NCBI GenBank assembly: GCA_009760855.2
Contig: WPIO01000090.1
Coordinates: 558,001-622,000 of the forward strand
Length of the DNA: 64,000 nt
Reading direction: 5' to 3'
DNA from: Cristatella mucedo
Lineage: Eukaryota; Bryozoa; Phylactolaemata; Cristatellidae
Positions 1-12,150 of the stretch are shown here, one piece after another (the stretch's first letter is position 1; each line of letters begins with the position of its first letter). A program made the translations under genes and the position numbers. The notes below the pieces were generated by a model. The model saw only the letters and a list, made by a program, of their open reading frames with translations, was not told where the DNA came from and ran no database searches.

Positions 1-194
1 TATTTTCCGAGTAAAAGACGGAAAGTATTTGCTAACCTAGTGATTTGAATAGTGTTGGTTTTACAGTTCATCGATAAGTTACTATAGCTTCAGCTGTTTG
101 CTATCACTGGTACTCCATCGGATAAGAAAATACAGATACGAATGTACTGTATGACTTATTTCAATGTTTTATGTGTTTTTTCTTTATATCTTCT

Positions 195-198
<4 letters not shown>
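1..198. other. Unassigned AT-rich DNA
   Basis: No coding signal or recognised repeat before the TA tract. Confidence 0.5.

Positions 199-247
<49 letters not shown>
199..247. repeat. (TA)n microsatellite
   Basis: About 24 uninterrupted TA units. Confidence 0.98.
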
Positions 248-249
<2 letters not shown>

Positions 250-1390
250 CGCATTCACTAATGAATAAGAAAAAGATCATAGTGGTAACTTTATCGTGAA
301 TAAGGAATAAATAAGCCCATTGGTGGTAACCTGCATTAACATGGCAACCCAGGAGTGTGCAGAATGCGACAACTACCTGGATATAGGTCCTATGTATATG
401 CACATAGACTCAACATGTCGGGATCATAGAGTTCTAATCGTCAGCAGAAAGACGGTGATTTCAAAAACGATGATTGCTTTTGTGTAAGTGCATAGTGGCT
501 GACTAGACCCAGGGCAACGATCCAGGACTCAATCACAAAAAGTGAGCCTAATTTTGGAGGTCAAGATTGATGGCTGGTCTGGGACAACCACTGATGACTT
601 CTTTGGATAACCCACAGAGCCTATCTGCATGCCCGAAGCAGCCTTATGGGCTGATGCTCGTTTTTTTAGTCACAATTCAGCTACATATCGGATGCCACCA
701 CAAACGTCGAGGCAATATTGTCATGATCTTCGTCCACACTACCAGTGATAATACCCAGGCGAGCACTGGCACAGTGATTGCGGACCTCCTGCACGATAGT
801 TTAAGAACCAGCAGGTAGCAATTGAGTTTCCGGGAAATGTTTCCCAGAACTTGCAAACTAGTTCCATTGCCTTGTTACAAACATCATTGCTAACATTTTT
901 TGTATTATCATTAAAGCCAACCATAACGTGCATCTTTTCGTTGAGCTCCTGAGCAGATAATATGATTCATTAAAATATTTCATTAGTACAGCGCCCCAGG
1001 AGAGCTTAATATCCATTCAGGCGCTTCACGTATGCTTCGGGCACGAGAAAAAGACCTCAGCCAGACATTGGTCTGGGCGAGTACCTTAACCAGCTCTTCA
1101 CATAGATATTCAGGTTGCATGGAAAATATTCTGACGTTACTGCTCCCGATTAAGGTCAACGGCGTTTATGACTTCGAAACGCTATATTTTCTAGAGCATC
1201 TATCAACGAATTGAAAAAATAATTGCAATTATACTTGGTCAAAATTTGGTAACCCGGGTTGCAGCCATCGAGCTCATATCTTCCAGCTGTATAATTTGTT
1301 TGTATAGAAAACTGCTTAACCTAAAGCTGTATCCCAGTGCTTTTTTGCGTGCCACAACACCAGATCTGGCTATATGAACTATGTACCCTA
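248..1390. other. Non-coding or unidentified DNA
   Basis: Apart from the weak remnant at 739-933 on the minus strand I recognise nothing here. Short open frames lack codon-like structure. Confidence 0.4.
739..933 (-). pseudogene. Possible retroelement ORF1 (esterase-like) remnant
   Basis: A 64-codon minus frame contains HVMVGFNDNTKN, a helix-like VCNKAMELVCKFWETFPGNS and then a short hydrophobic strand with R. This resembles the GxND block followed by a FPxxxI strand in the SGNH-esterase ORF1 of some CR1/L2-type LINEs. The match is short, no catalytic Ser or His block is visible, and the call is tentative. Confidence 0.2.
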
Positions 1391-1880
1391 GAGTAGGTGG
1401 ACCCACTGCCATTCGATACGTCTGACTTTGCCTCACCTTGCCCCGGAAGGGTAAAGCCTGGGGTCAGCTTCGAGAGGCCCGAGGACCGGAACTGGGTACA
1501 ACATGCTTGCTCTCTTTCTGCTGAAGCTCCCGATGGAGGCTTTCTTTGGACGTCCGCTCTGTCTACCACAGAGTACTCAGCTAGCCGGGTCTTGGACGGC
1601 CTACGCTTGTACTGGTGAGATGGAGTACTGCCACAGTGGGACTGTGGAAGCCGACTGAGCACTAACACTATTGTTTGCACTTACGGCTTCATCCCGCTAA
1701 CCTTTAATTTACCTTGTATAGGACCCTCTGTGTAGTTTGGTCGCACAGCAGAGAACCAGCCAATGCCCAACACCGACAGTTTATTCCCAACCCACAGAGC
1801 ACTCACGGCTCCACTGGGCCCTTACTCTCACAGGACTCCCCAGTCCCCTGGTATACTAAGATGATTCATCTACCACAACT
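1391..1880. other. GC-richer unidentified segment
   Basis: Visibly richer in G and C than its surroundings, with open frames of 73 codons (+, 1397-1618) and 119 codons (-, 1321-1680) overlapping each other. Neither resembles a known family. It may be part of the D-type repeat whose palindromic module follows at 1881. Confidence 0.3.
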
Positions 1881-1930
1881 GTGCACCGGCTGACCCTGAT
1901 GGTGAATCCACCATCTGGCCACCAGCTGGT
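1881..1930 (+). repeat. D-repeat module M, left of the A element
   Basis: The run from gtgcaccggctgacc to ccaccagctgg is nearly identical to 4123-4170. One copy sits on each side of the family A insertion. Confidence 0.75.
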
Positions 1931-4062
1931 ATGTATGTATGTATCTCCACCAGTAACTCCACAAAGTCATTAAGACCATGTGGGTGTTACTCATGTAAGT
2001 TTTGTATAGCTCACTCACAGCCTAAGCCGCTTTCGGTACGCATTCGGTAGCCAACAGACTTCGTCTCACCCAACAAAGAGAAAGTGGAAAGCATAGCAGA
2101 GTCAGGAGAGAAGTTGAGGTAGTGAGTAGCATAGAAGTAGCAGTTCAGGACCTTCTGAAAAAGAAGTGCCATAGTCGGCAGTTGGAGAGTAGTTGTCGTT
2201 ACCTAAGAATTGTGGAAGTGAGTTCCACAGTTTAGGACCTGCAGAGCTAAAGCTTTTGTCGCCAACTGTCTTTAAGCGGAGGAATGGGATAGCTAATTTA
2301 TTGTCCACACAGGACCTAAGGGCGCGAACAGGCTGAAACTGATGCAGCAGTTCAGCTAGGTATGAAGGAGGCAAGCCGTAACGGGCCTTGTGGGTCAGCT
2401 TAAGAACTCTTTGCTCTGTACCCTTTGCTCAACCGGCAACCATCCTAGCTCTTTCAGCAGAGGTGACACGTGCTCAAACCTCTGGAACTTGAAGACCAGC
2501 CTTGCAGCCATATTCATAGTCAGCTGTAGTGGCATAGTAGCTTTCTTTGGCAGCCCAGCCAAAAGGGAATTACAATAATCAAAACGAGACTGAACTAAAG
2601 AGCTAGTCAAATTTTTTACAAGCCACTGTGGGAGACAGCTTCTAATCTTGGATAGGGATTGGATGTGATGGCTAGCTGTAGAGGCAGTCTTCTGAATGAA
2701 GCTTTTCAAATTGAGGCAGCTGTCGAACACGACACCTAAATTACGAGCACGTGGTGAAGGTCGCACAATAGTATCACCCATTAGAACGGCAATGCCTTTT
2801 AATCCAGCAACAAGCTTAGGGTGTCCTATGAGCAGCAGTTCGGTTTTATCGTCATTAACTTTCAGGAAGTTTTCCGAAATCCAGGATCTAATATCGGCAA
2901 GGCAAGCATTCAGTTTCTCAGTTGTTGCAGCAGATTCCGATGGTTTAAATGACAAATACAACCGAGTATCGTCAGCATAGAAGTGATATCCTATTCCACG
3001 GGCCTTAATCACTTTTTCCAGAGGTTGTGTATAAATGGAGAACTGCAAGGGACCCATTACAGACCATTGAGGGACTCCACAGGGGATCCTTCTCATGTCT
3101 GAGACCTGACCCCCATCCGACACGGATTGTACACGATCAGACAAGTATGATTTAAACCACGCCAGTGTTTCGTCTGCCAAACCGATCGCTGTTCTCAATC
3201 GTTCAAGCAGAACTTCGTGATCAATGGTGTTGAACGCAGCAGGCAGATCTAGCAGAGCTAGGGCAGTGACATTCTAGTCGTCGTTGCCACGTAGACTTTC
3301 ATCGTTAACACGGAGGAGAGCAGTTTCAGTAGAGTGATGCCTCTTGAACCCTGATTGAAGTGTTTCTAAAATTCCATTATTTTCAATATGTTCATCTAGC
3401 TGCTTAGCAACATTTTTTTCAAGAATCTTTGATAAGAACGGAAGAAGGGAAACTGGACGATAGCTTGCTAGGACCTCTGTGTCTAATCCAGGCTTTTTAA
3501 GAATAGGTCTAACGGTTGCCGATTTAAATGAATTGTAGACGACCCTTTTTCCTAAAGAAGCATAAAAAATCTTGGTCATGGCAGGGCTAAGTTGGTCTGC
3601 AAGTGAAGACCACAGAGATGAAGGTATAGGGTCTTCAGGAGACGAGCTCTTTTTGCTAGACCTAATTAAGGCACCCACATCACAGGCAGAAACATAGGAG
3701 AACCTTATAAGAAAGGTCACAGGTTGAGGAACGGCAATTTCTTCGGTCGGAGGGGGCTCAATGGTGGCACGAATGTGCACAATTTTTTCAGTAAATAATC
3801 CTGAAAACTTTTCGGCTGAGCCCTTAATATCTTTGAGTCAGACCTCACAGCATTGGACAGTAAATGGTTTACTGTCTTATACATTTGTTTAGTGTCCGAT
3901 TGTCAGGAATTCAGCTTTCTAATGAAAAAAGAAGCCCTGGTTATTTTAAGCTTTCGGGTGTAAATTCGAAGGAAGTCTTTAAAATTGACAAGGTCTGCCT
4001 CAGACACCGATTTCTTGAAACGATGTTCCAGCCTGAGCTTAACATGGCGAATCTTAAGGAGT
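1931..4062 (-). mobile_element. Family A non-LTR retrotransposon, 5' truncated, nearly intact RT
   Basis: A minus-strand L2/CR1-type LINE. From its 5' end (right) it has the linker before the RT, the reverse transcriptase domain with YADD (2968-2979), the C-terminal domain ending in a LWNSLP motif, then about 150 bases of 3' UTR and a (CATA)n tail (1931-1944). It is truncated before the endonuclease. Related copies lie at 11126-11450, 35208-35535, 36200-38205 and 61962-62320. Confidence 0.85.
2102..3900 (-). pseudogene. Family A reverse transcriptase, two lesions
   Basis: Reads FSGLFTEK...EDPIPSSL, SATVRPILKKPGLD, SYRPVSLLPFLSKILEK, QSGFKRHHSTETALLRV, the motif A block LLDLPAAFNTIDH, GVPQWSVMGP, YHFYADDTRLYL, and the thumb and C-terminus (NMAARLVFKF, ELGWLPVEQR, SSAGPKLWNSLPQF). 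This order is that of L2/CR1 RTs. Two breaks disable it: an in-frame TAG at 3274-3276, where the 36 kb copy has TGG, and a two-base insertion near 2404-2412 that shifts the frame. The metal-binding YADD is intact. So little decay suggests a fairly recent insertion. Confidence 0.85.
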
Positions 4063-4087
4063 TCCGTGCCACATGAAAGGTGGACCA

Positions 4088-4158
4088 CAGATGGTGGATT
4101 CACCATCAGGGTCAGCCAGCAGTGCACTGGCTGACCCTGATGGTGAATCTACCATCTG
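4088..4158. repeat. 32-bp inverted repeat (hairpin) with 7-base loop
   Basis: Arms 4088-4119 and 4127-4158 pair with one difference (G opposite T, a wobble in RNA); loop cagtgca. The right arm is the D-repeat module M also present at 1881-1930. Confidence 0.93.
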
Positions 4159-4300
4159 GCCACCAGCTGATACCTGGCCTGTGTCCAAATCACATCACAG
4201 GCTGACCACAGCAATGCACCTGCCCCTCTCGGTGGTGCTTCTAACAGCTCACCAGTGGCTTATCAGAGGAGCCTGCATACAATACATACATACGAACTAC
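4127..4300 (+). repeat. D repeat, 3' part with (CATA)n tail
   Basis: After module M this runs through a segment ending in a short acatacatac tail. The part from about 4172 to 4290 matches the reverse complement of 22110-22225. Two copies in opposite orientation define a dispersed family with no evident ORF. Confidence 0.7.
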
Positions 4301-5050
4301 ACTCTGTAGGCTTGTTTAGTGCCCTCCTTTGTATAGCCCACTCATAAGTATTATATAAAGTGTTGTGTATGTACCCGATCGATCACGCGTGAACCTCTGT
4401 TACTGGATAGCCCGGCATAACGACCTGAACCGACGTAAATAGTAGCTAGCTATAGTAGGAGTTAGCCACTGGCCCCTGGAACTCGGCTACAACTCTTTAA
4501 GACAAGCATTCCCCCACCGGCATAGCCTTGTTCTGTGATTCCATTGTACTGCCTCAATTGTATACATAAGGAGCCGCTAAATCCATACTTAGTCTATAGT
4601 TTTCACTGTCCTATCATATTTCACTTGCATATTTAATGCTAGAGCCTATCTCTTTCGGCAGGTATTTTATGACAGCCAGCTGTTCAGGCTTTGCTTTTGA
4701 GGGCTTAATTAAATTGGCTCTCGACAACCAACTCAGTCGTTTGTTTATTTTAGAATATCAAAAAAAAACACGAGACTCAATTCATAAGCTGCAGGTCTCG
4801 TCAAAATGAGTTGAGACCAATACTGAGAAGTCACAACTGTTATGTCCTTTAACTCAGAAACCTTTATTTACCGATTAAAGTCAAGTTGTTCTTAACACTT
4901 TCTGGTTTATCAGATCAAGCTGGCTCGTCTAGCCATTTTTATATGTCAGTAATTAGTATACTATAGTAAAAGAAAATTTACTACCGATTGCTTATAGATA
5001 GATGTAAGTGCATGCTCACTCCAAGCCCATCTGAATTTTTCACAATATTA
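4301..5050. other. Unassigned DNA
   Basis: No coding frame or known repeat seen. Confidence 0.4.
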
Positions 5051-6340
5051 GTAATAATAATAATAATAATAGTAATAAAATGCACTTGGTAAAGCGCCCT
5101 CAGATAACTCAATCCCTTTCTAGGCGCTTTAAGTTTGCTGCAAAGGGAAATGCAATTGAATGGTAAGTAAAATCATGCTTGAAAAACAAACAAAATGAAT
5201 AATGTGGTTAGAGATGGCATGCACAGGGGCGGCATGCAGATGTGGTTAGTGGCACCATGCACAGTGTCAGCACACATAGGCACATGGAGGAGTAATCACA
5301 GGGACCCACTAAATGCTGTATTAAATTGGTGTTTTTAAGTTCCGTGTAAGTGCGGTCAGGTCAGGCGATGTTCTGACGCAGGTCGGGAGGGATTTCCAGG
5401 CTTTGGGAGCCTAATAACTAAATGCACGGTCTCCAAAGGATTTACGGTTTATACGAGGTATTTGTAGACTTTTGGATTACGAAAAGTGGGTGGTACGATG
5501 CTTGGCCTGATGGGGGAGTAAATCTGAGAGATAGGCCGGAAGCCATAGAATGAAGGGACAGAAAAGTGAGAGACAAAACCTTGAAGTCAATACGTTGTTT
5601 ACTCGTAGCCAGTGCAGGTCGGCGAGAGGTGGAGTAATGTGGCAACTGCGAAGTTAGCGACAGAGAAGCCTCTCTGCACATTTTTGCACCAGCTGCAATC
5701 ACCTGATAGCACATGCTGGTAGGCCAGTAAGCAGTGAGTTGCAGAGATCAAGACCTGATGTCACTAATGCATGGACCAACTTTGATGCTGTATCCTTATC
5801 TAAAGAAGCCCGAATTTTAGCAATGTTATGGAGCTGAAAATTGGCAGATTTGACCGTGGAGCTGACATGGTCGTCTACCGAGAGGTCGCTTTTGAATATG
5901 ACACCTAGATTTTGAGCTGATCCGAAAAAAATGCTCCTAGAGCCACTTTTGAGAGTCAGCCTTTCCAATCTCTAAAACACTCTGGGTTTGCCAATAACTA
6001 CTAAGTTTGTTTAATCACCATTTAGTTTTAGAAAGTTTGCTGCTGCTCATGTGGTCATGTAATCAATGCATGCAGCAAATCAAGTTGGGAGAATTTGAGG
6101 TGCTCGAAATATGTAAGGGATCAAAGAAAAGATACAACTGAGTGTCATCCCCCATAGAAGTGAAAGGCTAGATTGTGCTTGGCAATCACATGAGCAAGAG
6201 GGAGAGTATAAACCATGAAAAGAACCGGACCTAGCACGGAGCTCTGAGGTACTCCATATTTCACAGGTACTTCAGATATGCTTTGCTCATTAACGTCAAT
6301 ACTCCGGAGTCTCCCACTCAGATAGGACCTGTGAAGCAGT
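5051..6340 (-). mobile_element. Family B non-LTR retrotransposon, 3' half
   Basis: Minus-strand L2/CR1-type LINE with its (TAA)n tail at 5051-5074, the B terminal box (reverse complement of gcgccta...gggcgctttaccaagtg), 3' UTR, and RT C-terminal frames at 5442-5714 (RIDFKVLSLTF) and 5699-5968 (LGVIFKSDLSVDDH, FQLHNIAKIRASLD). A base insertion at the YADD box (near 6150) breaks the frame. 5' truncated near 6340. Confidence 0.85.
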
Positions 6341-7158
6341 GACCAAGTAAGGCTTCTTTCTCTCTACTAAGGCCACAACCCTGAAACAAGGCATTACTCG
6401 GTCACGATATTCCTAACAAGAAAATAAATTACAATTACTTGCCTACCACCCATAGAGAAACGTATGTTTTTTTTTATAAAAGCAGCATGTAATATGTAGT
6501 AATAAAGTACACAATGTCAACTAGTGCATCGTGACTAGAAGTGACATGGAAAGTTTCGGTACATAATTTGATTCGGGTGCACTCTGTTCAGTGTAGGCAC
6601 TCATGAGCTCTCACAAGATTTAGGAAATGGAAACACTTCATGCAGTGATAAAAAGGCATTTTAGCTTCTTTTATGATATCGAAATCTCAGGTGATGCTAG
6701 GTCGTGCACAAGTAGAGCTTGAATTCCACGCTTAGGTGGCGGGTACAGATAAAAGCTTGGTTTCTGAGGATGTGATTAATGTAGGAGGTATGGCTTAACA
6801 AACTGATTCAGATTGGCGGTTCCAGCGAAGCCTTGGAAATCCGGGGAGTACTTATAATAGGCAAGCTGGAGCTCGAGGCGACGTGGACCTAATCAAGTTA
6901 CAGAGACATGGATGCCGAACCCCTGCACGATTGCAAGCTCGGGCAGGCCATCAAGAAGCGGGTCACTTCGGCAAAGGTGAGGCTTACGAGCAGCCCCGAA
7001 TGCTAGATACGTTTTATTGCTTATAATATGCTAGGTTTAAGTAGATATTATAAACGCGTCTTAGATGAACCTAAATTCGAAACCTAGGACTAAATTTCTT
7101 GCCGGAGCCAGTGAGAAATGCCAACGTAAACAAATAAAATTATCAAAGCATCTCATCA
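6341..7158. other. Unassigned DNA
   Basis: No coding frame. The segment 6780-7010 is richer in GC and may be an old repeat, but I see no second copy. Confidence 0.35.
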
Positions 7159-7305
7159 CTAAGCTGGCTTGGCCAAGTAATTAAGGGGCTCTTCTCGATT
7201 AGGCGTCAGGCAGAGGTCTTAGCATCGAGCCCCCGTCTCTTTTGTGAATCGCCTGAAAAGGAGACCAAGTTCACTTCTGGCATAACACATGTGAAATATA
7301 TATAT
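7159..7305 (+). repeat. S2 SINE-like copy (diverged)
   Basis: Begins gctggcttggcc-aagtaattaagg and carries a catcgagccccc box, in the order seen in the S2 copies at 53150, 54945 and 56680. Confidence 0.5.
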
Positions 7306-8896
7306 ATTATTCAATCAGACTTAGCTTGTCCATTATCGCTAAGCTGTTTTTATCCCCATTCATTTCAGAATGTCTAAAGCCATCTATGATCGGGTTTCAG
7401 CAATACCTCCATAAAGGCAGTTAAGAAGAACCGATATGTTTGACTGCTGTGAAGAGTCAAAGCACTTGCAAGCACTAGTGCACTAAACTTGGCTCTGGTA
7501 AAGTGCTTTATTGCAGAAAGCAGCAGTCATATTACACTCAGTGGCCATGGTGACAGCCCATAGTCCCAAGGACAAAAAAAATACTCTGGCTCTCACTTGC
7601 AGCTATGTTCCGTACTAAAAATGATCCCGCAGATTGAATCCTAGATGCCGATAACCCGATCTATATGCCATTTTCCTGAGCTCCAATGCATCTTGAAATT
7701 ATCTGTCGATTATTTCTGGAAAAACACTGTCCGCTTGTTCATGCACGCCATTAGCCACACTAAGCCGTTGCCTAGATAACCTCTTCTTGCACGTGTTCTT
7801 TAGCAAGACTTGTTTCGTAGCATACCAGTTTCCTTTGGCTAGGTTGTTAAAGCAAAATATACTGGGCGCACTACAGTTATGCCATTAGTTATTCGGCAGC
7901 TGGTTGCAATGAGCCATGTTAAACATTCGGTTATTTTAGGGAGCTACTAAAAGGTCACTGTAAAACACTCCTAACTTCTCTGCATTTGGATTCCAAATGG
8001 TGTCGAAGCGATCTGACATAACTCGTTGACGCTACTGCGAAATAGGTTAATGCAGCACTATGCAAATTGCAATTAAAGCCGATGCAAATCTATTGTGTGT
8101 GCATCTCATTTAAAGAAAACAGTAGCCTTCTTCCAAAGGATTTACGCTTTTAAGCCTTTAATTCTTGGCTTTTTAACTTAGATAACAATTTTCAGGTATT
8201 TCACACGTATATCTTTCAGCTTTAACAATTTCTGTTCAGTTCTGTAAGAGAAATTAAAGATATATATGAGTGCTATACATATGATACAGGATCTAAGCTA
8301 AAGACCTTCATCATTAACTGTGAGTGTTTGCTTGTTATGTCTGTTTATCCTATTCAGCCATATATGGTGCTTTAATTTCTTGTGCTAGAAGCAAGTATGT
8401 GAAAAATGCTGTCTTTTCTTCAAAACCCTAATGGCTCATCTAACCTACCTTGTTGCTGCTTAAGAATAACTCTATCGGTTGTTTTCACTTATTACTGCAT
8501 GCTACCCAGATCATCATTGACTGTGCTTCAATAACGCAGCCTTAAAAATGCTGACTCAGTTGTCGATTTATTTTTGGGTTTCAAGCCAATATTCACTTGG
8601 CCCAATTAGTGTCCTAGCTTGTTTTTAGCAGCACTGCCCTAGACAAGCCGAAGTCAAAACGAAGAAGTCTAAATCGTATTCTTTTCACAAAAGCCAATAG
8701 CTTTTTGTATTTCTGCATGGAATCTAACATGCCTTACTCAAGTGGTATTTGAAAGATCAACGTGAGAATTTGTTAAAAAAAATCCATGTACATTTTTTGC
8801 CACTATATACTACTTTGTCTCACTTGCCTTATGTCTCCCCCTAAATATATCTTCCCCATCGGTATGCATCCCTCCTGTTTTTTTTTCAAAATCTCT
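7306..8896. other. Unassigned AT-rich DNA
   Basis: No coding frame or recognised repeat. Confidence 0.4.
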
Positions 8897-8982
8897 TTGT
8901 CTTTCTCTCTCTCTCTCTCTTTCTCTCTCTTTCCCTCTCCTCCTTCTCTCTCTCTCTCGCTTTGTCTCTCTCTTCACCTTGC
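8897..8982. repeat. (CT)n-rich tract
   Basis: Imperfect CT microsatellite with T and C interruptions. Confidence 0.92.
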
Positions 8983-10679
8983 TTTCTTCCTGTATTATCA
9001 TTATGGTTCAGCTGTGCGTATCTTGTTCTAAGTAAAGGTTAAGATCGGGATAATTAAGAATTTATTTACTGCATGCGATTTCTTTCCAGAGCGAAAACAA
9101 TCTAGTTCCATGCAAGAACGACTAAAGAAGTAACAAGTTTGTCATGTTGAAAATTTTAATGATTTATGTTTTGCCACTACTTGAAGCAAATCTAGTTTTC
9201 AATAAAGAGCCCTATAGTATTGCTAATGGTACGGGTGGGCATTTATTTTTAAAAAAATAGTTTTGATTTCTTCCTTTTGATAATAAGGCTCAGAGAAAAG
9301 TTTCTACTTTGAATAAAAAGGCCCGCTATGGCAAGAATCTTTAGAACTCAGCTGAACGGTTTAGTTCTTTCATTCTCGCCCCTAGAAAGCAAGCAAAACT
9401 CGAGTTTCCTTTCTGTTGCTGAATTCATTACCAAAAATTGAAGTTTTAATTGACATCTTATAAGTTCACCGATGCAATTAAGACCTGTTAAAAGCTGATC
9501 TGTTACCTATTTACCCGTATATGTAAAAAAACTATGCCGCTATGGACGTCTGAGTGCTTAAAGCTCAGAGCCGTTACTGCAACGCCTGCTGTGGTGTTGG
9601 ATACGCCTGCAGTTTGTAACCTGCATGTTAAGTATGATCTTGGGCACCTATCATTGCTTCGCTATGGTTGTAGGAATGCATTTCTCAATGTTGCTGCTGT
9701 TGCAAAGATCCAATTATTGGTCATTAAAAAAAGGAAAGGGCCCCGGATTGGCTGACTCAGGGGTCTAAGGAGTGCCCTCTCGTCCGGTTTTCCTAGCGTC
9801 AACTAGTAGCCCACTGCCATATCTTCCTGAAAGCTTTGCTGTGAATATCTGAAACTTAGTGATCAGAAGGCCTGCTATTACTTCGACGGCCCTCCTTAAA
9901 GCTTGTCTTTGAAGTTTTCTTTCCACTTTCATTTTCTGAAAAAGGCATCGATCTGCCAGCCTTGATCAAAACTTGGTCAGAATTGGTAAACTTCACTGAA
10001 ATTAACAACTCAACCCAGGCGGTCTTTTCTTTCTTTAAAAGCCCCAGATCAATCACAACTAGAAGTGGAATCACTATTACAGCAAGCGACGTACTGCCAT
10101 TTCATGTCGTTTACAGTAACCTCGAAGCAGTCTTTCGAATCTATTGTTTTGAGTATAACCAACAACAAGTTACCAATGCTGGTTGTTCTTTGTTGTTCTC
10201 CAAGAACCGAGTTCTCAATTGCATCATATGTTTATGATTTTATTTTAATGATGCGTGCAACAAGTGGATTGTTCCTCATTATAGGTTATTTCAGTGTTCG
10301 TGTTGATAACTTAGCTTGCGCCTTCAGCACAGATTTCATGCTTTGACTGAATTGTCTCTTATGGCCCACTTGCATGGCTCCACACATATAAAATGTCACA
10401 CACTAAAAAACATTTATTTCTACAACAGCTATTTGTAGTAACCAACTATGACCCAGTTCTGCTGATCTCACTAAATGCAGATCTCAATGAGCCTACAATG
10501 TGTACCCTCTTCCTCCTCATTTTACATTATATGCTAGTCTTGAAACCTTTGACATTTATGCTGCCCTTGCCAAACATCTGATTCACCTCTGCTGCTCAAT
10601 TCTACTGATGATTGTAAAGATCTAGATTATCGCTGCTATAGCTTTTCGGTCAATAAAATTGGCATGATCGTGAGTCCAC
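8983..10679. other. Unassigned DNA with short open frames
   Basis: Several 60-93 codon frames (for example 9534-9755 plus, 9856-10074 minus, 10065-10346 plus). None shows a family motif. The minus frame at 9856-10074 has a charged protein-like composition (KTSKTSFKEGRR) but no recognisable homology. Confidence 0.3.
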
Positions 10680-11125
10680 CTCTAAACATGGCAGCATCCC
10701 CCTGGAATGCTGACCCTTAACTACATGCAGCACTTCAATGTCTACTTTCAATCAGGCTACTAGTGACCTTGTCGTGAAGCTTGTATCCCGATCGAAACAG
10801 GCAACAGTACTCTAGTTCATACCTTCACTATTTCACTTCGCCGACATGTATATATGCTGCTGCCATGAATAAATAACATCATCAGTATTCCATTTTAGTC
10901 GGGTTGTGTCACATCGTCTTTCAAAAAGGCTTCAGCCAGGTGACTGCTCATAAAAGCGATGACAGAAAAGGAGAGCTTGAGCAACGTCCACCCAAGCCTA
11001 TCTTCTACGGTTTCAATCAAAGACACTGTAACGAATGAACAAACAGACCAGCTGAACTCATATAATAAAACTTCCAATCTGCCTAGTAAGTTCTAGTCTG
11101 GTTTAAGAGCTAATAAATCGTCAGA
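10680..11125 (+). mobile_element. Family B fragment, 5' part of a split copy
   Basis: Degenerate plus-strand B sequence covering the linker and early RT, ending in agttctagtctggtttaaga and gctaataaatcgtcagaa, which match agttccagtctgnctttaga and gctaatcactcagcagaa elsewhere. It is interrupted by a family A 3' end and resumes at about 11451. Confidence 0.7.
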
Positions 11126-11450
11126 AGCTTTGGCTCTGCAGGTCATAGGCTGCAGAACTCGCTTCCAAAATTCCTATGCAACGACAACAACTGCAGGCAA
11201 ATATGGCTCATCCTTTTCTGTAATCATCAGCTGCTGGTTCCATGCTACTCAGTACTTCGACTGCTCTCCTGACTCTGCTATTCTTCCCATTTTTCTCTTT
11301 GCTACATTAGACGAAGTCTGTTGGCTACCGAATGCGTACCGAAAGCAGCCTAGGCTGTCAGCGGGCTATATAACACTCTCATACGTAACACCGACGTAGT
11401 GTTTATGACTTTGAGGAGTTACAGACGGAGATACATTGCATTACATGTAT
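11126..11450 (+). mobile_element. Family A 3' end inserted into family B
   Basis: Starts in the A C-terminal domain (gctctgcaggtc.taggctgcagaactcgct), runs through the A 3' UTR, and ends in a cattgcattacat pentamer tail. A severely 5'-truncated copy of about 325 bp. Confidence 0.8.
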
Positions 11451-12150
11451 TGGCCTATGCAGGAATTGGGACTTACGTCGAGTCTCTGCTTGTTCTGCTA
11501 AATCTTTTCGCTGATTTCAATACTATAAATCACCAAGTCCTTCTTCAGTGCCACTTATCTCGCGTGAGCATTACTGGAACCAAACTGCATGGCTTCAGGT
11601 CCTATCTCACTCCTATTTTCCCAAACCTGCACTCGATACTGGTTAAGCAATTCTAAAGTTCAAGGTTTTCTCACTCAATTTGAGGTTTTCTAGTTCTCAT
11701 ATCCAACCTTCCAATTTAATCTACTTCTCCACCAGGTTAGCCGTCGTACCACATGGTTTTCGGGATCTAATCGTTTACCTATACCTTATACGAACCTCAA
11801 GTCCTCTGATGACAGAGCCTTTAGTCGGTAAGCTCCTAAAGCCTGGAACCCACATCCAAATTGAGTTAATACATGCCATGAATTGACCTACTTTTTCAAG
11901 AAACTAAAAGGCATTAGTATATCACAGAATATATTGAGTCCGTGAGATGTATCCTTTGGGTGCATCTGATGAGTACAGTCACTGTGCAGGCTTCCAGTGG
12001 CATAATAAGCATGATGGCTTGTGCATGTGACCCCAAGCCTATGCTATGTTTGTTGCAGTTAGTCATCCTGGCAGTAACCATTCGACTGTGCTTCCCTTGC
12101 AGCAAATGGCAAGAGCCCAGAAAGAGTTCTTTCAGAGCACTATGTCAAAG
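11451..12150 (+). mobile_element. Family B fragment, 3' part of the split copy
   Basis: Resumes B at the motif A region (DFNTINHQVLLQCHLSRVSI and TGTKLHGFRSYL), then jumps by an internal deletion near 11660 to the C-terminal region and 3' UTR, ending in the ggcaagagcccagaaagag terminal box. No intact ORF. Confidence 0.75.

Noticed and set aside
6780..7010. GC-richer patch as a possible gene
   Set aside because: No open frame of useful length and no motif.
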